This document shows, piece by piece, positions 22,380-32,600 of a stretch of 64,000 nucleotides of DNA (the first letter of the stretch is position 1; each line of letters opens with the position of its first letter). The DNA lies in contig NZ_LMOJ01000001.1 in the NCBI RefSeq assembly GCF_001424165.1, positions 957,194 to 1,021,193 on the forward strand, read 5' to 3'. The notes beneath the pieces are model-generated. The model had not been told where the DNA came from. It saw only the letters and a program-made list of their open reading frames with translations, and did not search any database. Source of the DNA: Massilia sp. Leaf139. GTDB lineage: Bacteria; Pseudomonadota; Gammaproteobacteria; Burkholderiales; Burkholderiaceae_D. A program made the position numbers and the translations under genes.

Positions 22380-23837
22380 ATGACACCGCTGCCGACCAGG
22401 CTCAATCTGCACCGCGCGGCGCTGGCCGCCATCGCGGCGCTGCTGTGCGCCTGCGCCGACGTCAGCATGAAGCCGTTCAAGACGCCGGAGACCCCGGCCA
22501 AGACGGCCTGGTCGAGCCAGCAGGGCTTGCCGGTGGCGCCAGCCGAGATGATCGCGCCCGACTGGTGGAAGCAGTTCCGCGATCCCTACCTCGACGGCCT
22601 GGTGGAACGCGCGCTCGCTTCCAACTTCGACCTGAAGGTGCTGACGGCGCGCATCCGCGTGGCCGGCGCCGAGATCGGCGAGGCGCGCGCCGGCGCCTTG
22701 CCGACCCTGGACGCCGGCGCGGGGGCGAGCTTCGAAAAGAGCACCGGCCAGAAGTTCAGCAAGCAGTTCAACCTCGGCACGCAAGTGAACTGGGAGATCG
22801 ACGTCTGGGGCAAGGTGGCCAAGGGCGTCGAGGCGCAAACGGCCGCCTTCAACGCCACCGAGGCGGACTGGCGCGCCGGCTACCTGTCGCTGGTGTCGGA
22901 CGTCTCGACGACCTATTTCCAGATCATGCAGTTCGACGAGCAGATCCGCCAGCAGGAGCTCACCCTGGAAAAGAACCGGGCGATCCTGTCCACTTACGAG
23001 GCGATGATGGGGCAGGGCCTGATCCCGCAGACCCGCGTGCTGCAGCAGCGCGCGGAAATCAACCAGTTGAGCCGCGACCTGATCGAACTGGGCCGCCTGC
23101 GCGCCCTGGCCGGGAATGCGCTGGCGACCCTGCTCGGCACGCCGGCCGGCGACTTCAGCGTGCCCGCCGGATCGCTGCAGGGCAGGGTGCAGCTGCCCAC
23201 GGTGCCCGAAGGCCTGCCTTCGCAGCTGCTCAAACGGCGCCCGGACGTGGTGGCCGCCGAATACCGGGTGCTGGCGGCCTACGACCTGGTCGGCCAGGCG
23301 AAACTGGCCCAGCTGCCCTCGATCAGCCTGACCGGGCGCGGCGGCAGTTCCAGCTTCGCGCTCGGCTCGTTGCTGAAATCCTTCACTTTCGGCCTGCTCC
23401 CGAGTATCAACTTCCCGATCTTCGACCCGAGCGTCAAGGCGCGCCTGAAGACCAGCGAGGCGCGCACCGAAGTGGCCGAGGGCGAGTACCGGCGCGTCGT
23501 GATGGCCGCCTTCGAGGAAGTGGAGAACGCGCTGGTGAACCTGGATGCGCACCGGCGCCAGCGCGTCGAGCTTGAACAGCAGGCCGAGCGCCTGGGCGTG
23601 GTCGCGGCCCAGGTCGAGGCCCAGCTGAAGGAAGGGATGGTGTCGCAGCTGGAAGTGTTCGAGGCCCAGCGCACGCTGCTGGCCTCGCAGCTGGCGCTGC
23701 TGGCGAACCACCAGCAGATCCTGTCCGATACGGTGACGCTGTACAAGGCGCTGGGCGGGGGCTGGCCGCCGGTGAATGTGAAGAATGCGGTGCAAAATGC
23801 GGTGCAGAATGCGGTGCGCGATCCGTCGGCGCGCTGA
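22380..23837 (+). CDS. TolC/NodT-family outer-membrane factor
   Basis: A 485-residue outer-membrane channel protein. The N-terminus has a signal peptide with a lipobox-like site (AALLCAC, Cys near residue 24), as in NodT-type lipoprotein channels. Two OEP repeats follow: the first near LVERALASNFDLKVLTARIR, the second near LLKRRPDVVAAEYRVLAAYD, the latter a hallmark of the family. It is predicted to be the outer-membrane exit for the C39 exporter at 7345. The C-terminus carries a short tandem repeat (AVQNAVQNAVRD, from three copies of AATGCGGTGCA-like DNA at about 23780-23820). The ATG follows a GGAGG site. Confidence 0.88.
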   Translation: MTPLPTRLNLHRAALAAIAALLCACADVSMKPFKTPETPAKTAWSSQQGLPVAPAEMIAPDWWKQFRDPYLDGLVERALASNFDLKVLTARIRVAGAEIGEARAGALPTLDAGAGASFEKSTGQKFSKQFNLGTQVNWEIDVWGKVAKGVEAQTAAFNATEADWRAGYLSLVSDVSTTYFQIMQFDEQIRQQELTLEKNRAILSTYEAMMGQGLIPQTRVLQQRAEINQLSRDLIELGRLRALAGNALATLLGTPAGDFSVPAGSLQGRVQLPTVPEGLPSQLLKRRPDVVAAEYRVLAAYDLVGQAKLAQLPSISLTGRGGSSSFALGSLLKSFTFGLLPSINFPIFDPSVKARLKTSEARTEVAEGEYRRVVMAAFEEVENALVNLDAHRRQRVELEQQAERLGVVAAQVEAQLKEGMVSQLEVFEAQRTLLASQLALLANHQQILSDTVTLYKALGGGWPPVNVKNAVQNAVQNAVRDPSAR

Positions 23838-23852
23838 CCGGGGAGGCGCAGC

Positions 23853-25397
23853 ATGAGCGCCTCGGATGCGATGCTCGCCGCGCCGCGCGCCGCGCCCGCC
23901 GGGCGGCTGATGATCGTGCTGGCGCCGGTCTCGCACCCGGAGCTGGGCCCGATCCGCATCCACGACAACCTGTTCGCCATCGGCCGCACCGAGGCGCCTT
24001 TCGACAGCTATCCGAACGATCTCGCCGCCGACCTCTCGCGCCGCCATGCGCGCATCTTCTGCGAGCATGGCGCCGTGTATTTTGCCGAACTGGGGAGCAA
24101 GAACGGCAGCACCGTCAACGGCGTCCCGGTGCGCCAGGCCATCGCCGCGCTGCACGACGGCGACCTGCTTGGGCTCGGCAAGACGCTCGTGTTCCGGGTG
24201 CAGATGGAAGCGGGCGCGGGCCACGCGCCGCAGACATCGCAGGCGCGGCTGGCCTCGTTGACCCTGGTGCCCGAAGGCGGCGCCGGGATGCAGCCGATCG
24301 TCGTCACCGAATTCCCCTTCATGGTCAGCAAGGCCGACGACGCCTTTGCCCGCTACAAGGAGATGGATCCGGCCCAGGTGAACTACCTGTCGCGCCGCCA
24401 TGCCCACCTGTTCCTGCGCGGCGGCCAGCTCCACATCGAAGACCTGGGCAGTACCAACGGCACTTTTGTGAACGACGTGCGGCTGGACGAACACGCGGTG
24501 GCGCTGCAGGAAGGCGACGTCCTCGCCTTCGGCGGACGCCATTTCGTCTACCGCGTCGCCCTGGAATGGGAGGCGGTGGCGCGCGACCCGACCCTGACGC
24601 GCATCGGCGCGCTTCATCCGGCGGCGGCCGCCGACCGCACGACCTTTGTCGCCGCCGCCGATTCCTTCCTCGACATCTTCTGCGTCGATCCGGCGCCGGC
24701 GGATGCGCCCGACGCCGCGCCGATACTAGATGCCGAGGACGCCACCGTGCCGCCCCAGAACCGCGCCGGCGTCATGCTCGACGGCCTGTACGCGGCACTG
24801 GGCGGCAGCGGCCGGCTGAACCGGCGCCGCCTGCGCCTGTCGCTGGTCGGCGTCGTCATTGTCGCCGGCGCGCTGGTGTGGGCGGGGCTCGGCATCGGCA
24901 GCGCCGAGCGCGCGGTGGAAGACCTGCTGGCCGAGCGTGCCTACCCGCAGGCCGCGGCGCGGGCAAGTGCCGCACTGGCCGACGATCCGGGCAATGCGCG
25001 CCTGCGCGCGCTGTCGACCGAAGCGCTGCTCAAGGCGCACTTGCCCGCCTGGATGGCGGCGCTCGAAGCCAGGCAGTTCGACAGGGCGGCGCGTCAGGTC
25101 ACGGTGCTGCGCGCCGGTGGCCGCTACAACCCGGAGCTGCCGCCCCTGCTCGACGCGCTGGACTGGATCACCGGCCTGGAAGGTTTTGTCGCGGCACGCG
25201 GCGGGGCCGGCGCGCCCGTGGCGGGTGCGGCCGACGCCGCCCGCATCGCGCAGCTATTAAAAGAGTGGGACGAACGTAACGAGGCTTACCAGCGCGCCTT
25301 CGAAACCATCTCGGCCCACGTGCCGGCCTACCGCGACACCTACGCCACGGCGCTCAGCGACCTGCGCCGCCTGGCGCTGGCCAGGAGTGCGCCATGA
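23853..25397 (+). CDS. tandem-FHA membrane protein
   Basis: A 514-residue protein with two N-terminal FHA domains (about 35-120: LSRRHARIF, LGSKNGSTVNG; and about 150-235: LSRRHAHLF, LGSTNGTFVND), each keeping the Ser-Arg-Arg-His and Asn-Gly residues that bind phosphothreonine. A single membrane helix (about 328-350, LSLVGVVIVAGALVWAGLGI) leads to a C-terminal helical, TPR-like region with KEWDERNEAY, probably periplasmic. It overlaps the adaptor gene by four bases (ATGA), so translation is coupled. It likely docks the phosphorylated kinase or another partner to the export complex in the inner membrane. Confidence 0.85.
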   Translation: MSASDAMLAAPRAAPAGRLMIVLAPVSHPELGPIRIHDNLFAIGRTEAPFDSYPNDLAADLSRRHARIFCEHGAVYFAELGSKNGSTVNGVPVRQAIAALHDGDLLGLGKTLVFRVQMEAGAGHAPQTSQARLASLTLVPEGGAGMQPIVVTEFPFMVSKADDAFARYKEMDPAQVNYLSRRHAHLFLRGGQLHIEDLGSTNGTFVNDVRLDEHAVALQEGDVLAFGGRHFVYRVALEWEAVARDPTLTRIGALHPAAAADRTTFVAAADSFLDIFCVDPAPADAPDAAPILDAEDATVPPQNRAGVMLDGLYAALGGSGRLNRRRLRLSLVGVVIVAGALVWAGLGIGSAERAVEDLLAERAYPQAAARASAALADDPGNARLRALSTEALLKAHLPAWMAALEARQFDRAARQVTVLRAGGRYNPELPPLLDALDWITGLEGFVAARGGAGAPVAGAADAARIAQLLKEWDERNEAYQRAFETISAHVPAYRDTYATALSDLRRLALARSAP

Positions 25398-26779
25398 AAC
25401 CGGACTGGATCAAGCCGCAGGGGCTGACGCCCCTGTCCGAAGCGCTGGAAGAGCATAGCGCCGAAGGGATTTCGATCCTCACCGCCAACCCGTGGCGCTT
25501 CACCCAGGCGCTGGTGTACGCGATGGTCGGGCTGGTGCTGGCGGCGCTGTTCTGGTCTTTCTTCGGCCACGCCGACGTGCTGGTGACGGCTAACGGTACC
25601 CTGGCGCCGGCTTCCGAGGTGCGGCGCCTGTATGCGCCCATCGACGGCGAACTGAGTAACATCTACATCGCCGAGGGCCAGCCGGTCAAGGCGGGCGACG
25701 TGGTGGCCCGGATCTATGCGCGCGGCGCGATCGAGGCGGCGCGCAACGCCCTGGAAGCGCGCCTGAAGCTCGAGGATGCGGAGCGCGAGTGGAAGGAATT
25801 CCCGGAGAAGAAGGCGCTGTTGGAGCGCAACGCCGCCGCCCTGCGCGAAGCGACCGAAGTCGAGGAGCGCCAGCACCGCCGCCGCCTGGCCGAGGGCACG
25901 GCCAGCCTGGCCCAGGGCCAGAGCGCCCAGCAGCAGGAGGCGCGCACGAACGTCGCCGACGCCCAGCGCGCGCGCGACGCCGCCCGGCTCGAAGCCGACA
26001 AGTTCGCGCGCCTGTTCGCGCTGCCGGGCGGCGGCGGGGTCTCGCAGCTGCAGGTGGAGAGCAAGAAGAACGAGCTGCTGGCCGCCGAAAACGCCCTGCG
26101 CGTGGCCCAGGCGCGCGTGACCGAGCTGGCGGCGCGCCAGAGCCTGGAGTCGACCCAGGCCCGATCCAGCCTGGAGACCAGCGGCCAGGAGCTGGAGAAG
26201 CTGCGCCTGCAGGCGGAATCTGCCGAGCGCGAAGTTGCCAACGCCGAGGACAAGCTGCGCCTGCAGGTGCAGACCGCGCGCCTGGTGGCCGACGCCGCCG
26301 CGCGCATCAAGTTCGAGAACATCGACAAGGAGAACTTCCTGCGCATCGTCGCGCCCGTGGATGGCGTGATCACCGACGTCACTTCGACCCAGCCGGGCGA
26401 CAAGATCCAGGCGAACGCGCCGCTGGGCGGCATCGCGCCCAGGAATGCGCGGCCGATCCTCAAAATCGAAATCGCCGAGCACGACCGCGGCTTCCTGCGC
26501 GAGGGGCAGGCCGTGCAGATGAAGTTCAATGCCTTTCCCTACCAGCGCTATGGGCTGATTCGCGGCACCTTGCAATACATCTCGCCCGCGACCAAGCCGT
26601 CGCTGCAGACCAAACAGCCGGTGTACGAGGGGCGGGTGTCGCTGGAGCAGGCGCAGTACCGCGTCGGGGAGACGACCTATCCGCTGCGCTACGGGATGAC
26701 GGCGATTGCGGAAATCGTCGTGCGCGAGCGGAGGTTGATCGACCTGGCGCTCGATCCGTTCAGGAATATCGGCGGGTGA
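25394..26779 (+). CDS. HlyD-type periplasmic adaptor of the peptide exporter
   Basis: A 461-residue membrane fusion protein. A short cytoplasmic N-terminus is followed by one membrane helix (about 38-58), a first biotinyl-lipoyl-like half (PIDGELSNIYIAEGQPVKAGD), a long coiled coil rich in Glu/Ala/Arg (about 115-310), the second half (IVAPVDGVITDVTSTQPGD) and a C-terminal beta domain ending in the HlyD-family RYGMTAIAEIVVRER. It should link the C39 exporter (7345) to the TolC-like channel (22380). The adaptor and exporter genes are 15 kb apart, an unusual split for this class. The coiled-coil length suits a TolC-type partner. Confidence 0.9.
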   Translation: MKPDWIKPQGLTPLSEALEEHSAEGISILTANPWRFTQALVYAMVGLVLAALFWSFFGHADVLVTANGTLAPASEVRRLYAPIDGELSNIYIAEGQPVKAGDVVARIYARGAIEAARNALEARLKLEDAEREWKEFPEKKALLERNAAALREATEVEERQHRRRLAEGTASLAQGQSAQQQEARTNVADAQRARDAARLEADKFARLFALPGGGGVSQLQVESKKNELLAAENALRVAQARVTELAARQSLESTQARSSLETSGQELEKLRLQAESAEREVANAEDKLRLQVQTARLVADAAARIKFENIDKENFLRIVAPVDGVITDVTSTQPGDKIQANAPLGGIAPRNARPILKIEIAEHDRGFLREGQAVQMKFNAFPYQRYGLIRGTLQYISPATKPSLQTKQPVYEGRVSLEQAQYRVGETTYPLRYGMTAIAEIVVRERRLIDLALDPFRNIGG

Positions 26780-26817
26780 GGGTACGGGACACGGTGGGGT
26801 GCGCGGCGGTACGTACG

Positions 26818-26878
26818 CGCGGGCATGCCCGCCCTACAAATCGAAACCGCCGCTTAAGGTAGGGCGGGCATGCCCGCG
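26818..26878. repeat. 20-base inverted repeat downstream of the export operon
   Basis: Arms at 26818-26837 and 26859-26878 are perfect complements (CGCGGGCATGCCCGCCCTAC and its reverse) with a 21-base loop. Each arm is itself palindromic at GGGCATGCCC. It may end the export operon transcript. The rest of 26780-27067 shows no gene; its right end is AT-richer and should hold the promoter of the MFS gene. Confidence 0.6.
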
Positions 26879-27067
26879 TTAAACAACCCGCATCTTGAAA
26901 ACGCCGCTCCGCCCGTTTTTTTTGTCCTCCTTATGTCTCCCATTGCACTGTTCTCCTTACAACTTTTGTGCACACTCGCCTGCACAAGCAGCACAATGCG
27001 CCCTACCTTAAGCAAAACTACGTTTTTCCACAAAAACATAAGAACAGCTAAACCAAGAGGATACAGG

Positions 27068-28384
27068 ATGGCGACAGCCCCCATTACCGTTGAGCAGGGC
27101 ATCCAGACCGCAGGCGTCGGCAAGTTCCAGTACCGCCTGTTCATGATCTTCGGCCTGGTCTGGATGGCCGACGCCATGCAGGTGCTGTCGATCGGCTTTT
27201 CCGCGCCCTCGATCGCCAAGACCTTCGGCATTCCCGTCCCGCAGGCGCTGCAGACGGGCACCCTGTTCTTCGTTGGGATGCTGGTCGGCGCCTTCGTCTT
27301 CGGCCGCCTGGCCGACCGCATCGGGCGGCGGCCGGTGCTGATGGGGGCGGTGGTGATCGACGCCGTGTTCGGTGTCGCGTCCGCCTTTGCTCCGGACTTC
27401 ACCTGGCTGCTGGCCCTGCGCTTCCTGACCGGGATCGGTGTCGGCGGCACGCTGCCGGTCGATTACACGATGATGGCCGAGTTCCTGCCGAGCGACCGGC
27501 GCGGGCGCTGGCTGGTGCTGCTCGAATCCTTCTGGGCGGTCGGCACCATCTTCCTCGCCGTGCTGGCCCTGGTGGCCGTGCGCTGGGGCGACGACGCCTG
27601 GCGCGTGATCTTTTTCGTCACCGGCCTGCCGGCCCTGGTCGGGGTCGTGCTGCGCCTCTTCATTCCCGAGTCGCCGATGTACCTGAACCGCAGCGGCCAG
27701 CCGGAAGCGGCGCGCGCCGTGCTGGCCAGGGTGGCGGCGGTGAACGGGCGCGATGCTGCGATTCCCGCGCTGGCGCCCGACGCACACGTCAAGCGTTCGC
27801 TGGGCGCGCTGTTTTCAAACGTCCTGCGCCGCCGCAGCATCGCCCTGTGCGTGGCCTGGGCGCTGATCTCGATCGCCTATTACGGCGTCTTCGTCTACCT
27901 GCCGGTCAAGCTCAGCGCGGAAGGCTTCGGCTTCATGCGCGGCCAGGAATTCCTGATCCTGCTGGCCGTCGTCCAGCTGCCGGGCTTCGCGCTGTCGGCC
28001 TATGGCGTCGAGCGCTGGGGCCGCAAGCCGACCCTGATCGGCTTCCTGCTGCTGAGCGCCGTCGGCTGCATGTGCTACAGCCTGGGGACGTCGACGGCGC
28101 TGGTGGTCGGCTCGACCCTCCTGATGAGCTTTGCGCTGCTGGGCACCTGGGGGGCGCTGTATGCCTTCACGCCCGAGGTCTATCCGACCGACCTGCGCGC
28201 CAGCGGCATGGGCATGGCCGGCGCCGTGGCCCGCTTCGGCGGCCTGTTCGCGCCGACCATCGTGGCGCCGGTGATGGCGACCCGCTTCACGCTCTCGCTG
28301 GCGATGCTGGCGGCTTTCCTCGTCGTCGGCGCGCTGGCCATTGCCTGCGTCGACGTCGAGTCGCGCAACCGCGCGCTGGAGTAA
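27068..28384 (+). CDS. MFS transporter, aromatic acid:H+ symporter-like
   Basis: A 438-residue carrier with about twelve membrane helices. The motif GRLADRIGRRPVLMG after helix 2 and the charged PESPMYLNRSG loop in the middle fit the AAHS/metabolite:H+ symporter group. I place the start at ATG 27068 because AAGAGG lies seven bases upstream and the sequence MATAPITVEQGIQTAGVGKF is the usual N-terminus. It is followed 96 bases later by lldD on the same strand, so lactate or another hydroxy acid is a possible substrate. Aromatic acids are the alternative from family membership alone. Confidence 0.8.
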   Translation: MATAPITVEQGIQTAGVGKFQYRLFMIFGLVWMADAMQVLSIGFSAPSIAKTFGIPVPQALQTGTLFFVGMLVGAFVFGRLADRIGRRPVLMGAVVIDAVFGVASAFAPDFTWLLALRFLTGIGVGGTLPVDYTMMAEFLPSDRRGRWLVLLESFWAVGTIFLAVLALVAVRWGDDAWRVIFFVTGLPALVGVVLRLFIPESPMYLNRSGQPEAARAVLARVAAVNGRDAAIPALAPDAHVKRSLGALFSNVLRRRSIALCVAWALISIAYYGVFVYLPVKLSAEGFGFMRGQEFLILLAVVQLPGFALSAYGVERWGRKPTLIGFLLLSAVGCMCYSLGTSTALVVGSTLLMSFALLGTWGALYAFTPEVYPTDLRASGMGMAGAVARFGGLFAPTIVAPVMATRFTLSLAMLAAFLVVGALAIACVDVESRNRALE

Positions 28385-28480
28385 GGACGAGGTTAGGGAC
28401 GGCCCGCGCGGCGGGGATTTTTGTTGCCAGAGGGGCATGCGTTGCCGTAAGCTCAAGCATCACCCGCATCGCTGACCCTC

Positions 28481-29614
28481 ATGATCATTTCGTCCGCCAC
28501 CGATTTTCGCGAAGCCGCCCGGCGCAAGCTGCCGCCTTTCCTGTTCCACTATCTCGACGGCGGCGCCGGCGCCGAGCAGACCCTGCGCAGCAATGTCGAC
28601 GACCTGCAGGCCGTGCGCCTGCGCCAGCGCGTGCTGCGCGGCTCCGAGCAGCTCGACCTGGGCGTGGACTGGTTCGGCGAGCACTATGCGCTGCCGATGG
28701 CGCTGGCGCCGATCGGCCTGGCCGGCATGTATGCGCGGCGCGGCGAAGTGCAGGCGGTGCGCGCCGCCTGCCGCCAGGGCATCCCGTTCATCCAGTCGAC
28801 CGTCTCGGTGTGTCCGCTGGCGGAAGTGGCGGCCCAGGCCTCGAAGCCGATCTGGTTCCAGCTGTACGTGCTGAAAGACCGCGCCTTCATGCGCGACGTG
28901 ATGCGGCGCGCCTGGGAGCTCGGTTCGCGCACCCTGGTGTTCACGGTCGACATGCCGGTGCCGGGCAACCGCTACCGCGACGCCCACAGCGGCATGAGCG
29001 GCGCCAACGGCCCGCTGCGGCGCGTGCTGCAGGCCATGCTGCATCCGCGCTGGGCCTGGGATGTGGGCGTGCACGGCCGTCCCCACGATCTCGGCAACAT
29101 CACCGCCTACCGCGGCCACGCCACGGGACTGACCGACTACATCGGCTGGCTGGGCGCCAACTTCGATCCCGAGATCGCCTGGAAGGATCTGCAGTGGATC
29201 CGCGACGAGTGGCAGGGCAAGATGATCATCAAGGGCATCCTCGACCCGGACGACGCGCGCGACGCGCTGGCCTTCGGCGCCGACGGCATCGTGGTGTCGA
29301 ACCACGGCGGGCGCCAGCTCGACGGCACGCTGTCCTCGGCGCGGGTGCTGCCGGCGATCGCGCAGCAGGTCAAGGGCAAGCTGGCGATCTTCGCCGACGG
29401 CGGCGTGCGCACCGGCACCGACGTGTTCCGCATGCTCGCGCTGGGCGCCGACGGCGTGCTGCTGGGCCGCGCCTTCATCTATGCGCTCGCCCACGGCGGC
29501 CAGGCCGGCGTCGAACGCCTGCTGGCCATCATGGAAAAAGACCTGCGTACCAACATGGTGCTGACCGGCGTGAAGTCGGTGCGCGAGATCGGGCCGCACC
29601 TGCTAGCCGAATAA
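28481..29614 (+). CDS. lldD: FMN-dependent L-lactate dehydrogenase
   Basis: A 377-residue member of the alpha-hydroxy-acid dehydrogenase family; it oxidises L-lactate to pyruvate and passes electrons to the respiratory quinones at the inner membrane. The start [20 protein letters not shown] and segments such as [36 protein letters not shown] and the active-site [10 protein letters not shown] are very close to E. coli LldD as I recall it. It lacks the last ~20 residues of the E. coli protein, a variable tail. The upstream MFS gene may supply the substrate. It converges on the haemagglutinin-caspase gene, with only 21 bases between them. Confidence 0.93.
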   Translation: MIISSATDFREAARRKLPPFLFHYLDGGAGAEQTLRSNVDDLQAVRLRQRVLRGSEQLDLGVDWFGEHYALPMALAPIGLAGMYARRGEVQAVRAACRQGIPFIQSTVSVCPLAEVAAQASKPIWFQLYVLKDRAFMRDVMRRAWELGSRTLVFTVDMPVPGNRYRDAHSGMSGANGPLRRVLQAMLHPRWAWDVGVHGRPHDLGNITAYRGHATGLTDYIGWLGANFDPEIAWKDLQWIRDEWQGKMIIKGILDPDDARDALAFGADGIVVSNHGGRQLDGTLSSARVLPAIAQQVKGKLAIFADGGVRTGTDVFRMLALGADGVLLGRAFIYALAHGGQAGVERLLAIMEKDLRTNMVLTGVKSVREIGPHLLAE

Positions 29615-29635
29615 GGCGGCCGCCCGCGCAGCGCT

Positions 29636-32600
29636 TCAGCGCAGCTCGAACAGGTAGTCGCCGCCGCGCTGGTGGCCGGCCGCCGTCACCGATCCGTACT
29701 TCGGCGTCTGCGGGAATTCCTTGCGCACGCCGGCCTGCACGTCGTCGAAGACCGTGCTGCCCGGCTTCCAGTTGGCCACCCCGCCCACCACCTGCATCAG
29801 GTTCCAGGCGAAGATCGAGTGGTTGCCCTTGCCCTCGTCGGCCACCGGTTCGTCGCCGCCCGAGGACAGCACGACCACCGAACGCTTGGCCAGCACATCG
29901 TCGGCGCTGACGTTGCGCCCGACCGCTTCCATGCCCTCGCGCGCAAAGGCGCCCGAATAGCAGCTGTCGGAAATGAGGGCCAGCTGCTTCGAGCGCACGT
30001 TCGAGAGCAGCTGCGCGATGTCGCTGTTCGAGATCCACTGGCGTGGATCGCTGGCCGAGGCATCGCTGGGCAGCCAGTAGCCGGCGCCGTCCTTCTCCAG
30101 CGAATAGCCATGGCCAGCGTAGTAGACGACGACGCTGTCCGAGCCGTCGATTTCCGTCGACAGCGCGTTCAGGCTGCGCACGATTTCCGCCTTGTCCGGG
30201 TTGCGCAGGATCCGCACCTCGTAGCCGAGCTTTTCGGCGAACAGGCGCCCAATGGCGTCCACGTCGGGGATCGCATTCTCCAGCTGCGGAATGGTCTTGT
30301 CGGCATACTCGTTGATCCCGACCAGGAGCGCGATCTTGCGTTCGATCTGCGGCAGGGTCGCCGTTTTCGCGAGCACCTTCCTGGCCGGCGCGGGCGCCCC
30401 TTTTTTCGCAGCGTGCATCAGGTCGAGCTGGGCGGCCGTGATGCGGCAGGCGCCCGAGCTGGCCTCGACGACGGTCGTGCAGGGGCGCAGGTCGGCCAGG
30501 CTCGGATCGAGTTCGAGCTTGTGCACCGCGTTGGCGAACAGCTTTTTCTTGAAGTCACGCCGCTCGTCGAGCATGCGCCGCAGCTCGTCCTGGCCCATCG
30601 CGCCGATGCGCACCGCCTTGAAACCGCGGGTGGCCGCCGGGCTCGAGGCGTCGAGGAGACCGCTCGCCTCGCCGGCGGTGTCGGGCAGGATCTGCGCGGA
30701 CTGGACGGCCGACTCGATCGCCGTGTTGCCGCTCGCGTTCGCGGTCTGCACGGCGGCGGTCGGGAAGACGGTCTGGCGCACCACCAGCGCGGCGGCGTTT
30801 TCGGGTGCCTGGACGAACAGGTAGTTCGCCGCGAGCAGGCCGCCGCCCTCGATGGCATAGCTGCCCGGCGCCGCCTGCGGCGCCGCGCCGCTCGTCCACA
30901 GCAGATTGCCGCTGGTGGCGGTGGCCAGGCTGTCGCCGCCCTTGAAGCCGGTCACGGTGCCGTCCAGGGGCGCGCCCGCCTGGCCCGCCTCGCGCACGGC
31001 AGGCGTGGCGCGGTAGGTGAGGGTGGCCGGGGTAATGGTGCCGATATCGGCGCCCGCCGTGACCTCCACCGGATTCGAGGCCGTACTGGCCAGGCGTACG
31101 CCGCCGACGCTGTAGTTGGGCGCGTCGGCGCCGGCGACGGTGAAGCCGCTGACGCTGACGCGCTTTTGCTGGCCGACGTTGGCGGAGTCGTAGCTGCCGA
31201 CGGCGGGGCCGGCAACGGTGAGGGCGTCGTTCGCGATCGCGCCGTTCAGGATGTACTGGACGCCGGCCAGGCTGGCGCCGGTGGTCGCGTCATACTCCTT
31301 GCTGACCTGGCCGGCAATGCCGATTTCCAGCGGCCGCGGGGTGATCGAGGCGCGCGTCGTGAGCGGCCCGGTCAGCACGTAGTTGGGGGCGTCGGCGCCG
31401 GTCATGATACTGGTCGTGAAGGTAATCAGCTTGTCCGCGCCGACGTTCTTGTCCTCGAATAGGATTTCGCTGGTGCCGATCGTGACGAAATCGCCGGGCA
31501 GCACGCTCGGGAATGCGCCGAACGAAATCCAGGCGCGGCGCGTGCCGTCGTAGACCTTGTCGGCGCCGGTGATGTTGGCCGTGGTCGGGCGCGGCGTGAT
31601 GTCGGCAATGGTCGTGGCCGATGCCGACAAGGTATAGTTGGCCGCATCCGCCCCGGTCAGCACACCGCCGCTGACCGTCACCGTCTTGCCGGTGCCGGCA
31701 TTCTTCGTATCGAACAGGCCGCTCAAGCCGGTGACGCTGATGTCGTCTCCGGCGAGCAGGCCGGGGAGATTGTAGGACACGGTGGCCGCGCGGGTACCGT
31801 CGTAGACTTTGTTGGCCGCGCTGATGTCGAAGCCGACCGGCCTCGGCGTGATGTCGGCCGTGGTCGTGGTTGGCCCAGTCAGGGAGTAATTGCCGGCGTC
31901 GGCGCCGGCCAGCGCGGCGCCCGTCACCGTCACCGTTTTGCCGGTGCCGACGGTTTTCGTGTCGAACAGGCCGGTAAAGACGGCGAAGGAAACGTCGTCG
32001 CCGGCCAGCAGGCCCGAGACGACACCGGAGATCGGCGCAGTGCGGGTGGCGTCGTATACCTTGTTGGCTGCGGAGAGCGTGTAGTTGACTTCCAGTGGCG
32101 TGATATCGGCAGTCGTCGTCGTCGGGCCCGTCAAGGTGTAGTTGCCGGCGTCCGTCCCGGTCAGCGCGGCGCCGGTGACCGTGACCGTCTTGCGCGTGCC
32201 CACATCCTTCGTGTCGAACAGGCCGTTCAGCCCGGTCAAGGCGACATTATCGCCAGCGAGCAGGCCAGGGACACTGCCTCTCACTTGGGCCGTACGGTTG
32301 CCATCATAGTCTTTGTCAGAAGCGGCAATGGCGTAGCCGACCTCCCTGCGCGTAATTTCTCCAAGGTAGACCTGGTCGACGCCGTACACGGGTATGCCGT
32401 TGCGCGAGACCTCGAAGAAGTCGGCCCTGTTGCCGTTGATCGTGTAGGAGATGGACTTCGCCTGCCCTACGTTCCGGTTGTCGAAAGTGCCCCGAACAGG
32501 CACGCCGTTACTGCTCGGCGTAAGCACGAGGTCATTGGGCCAGCTATTGACAAGCGCGTCGGTGAAGGTGGCGGTCGTCGTGCCGTCGTAAAAGCGCGTG

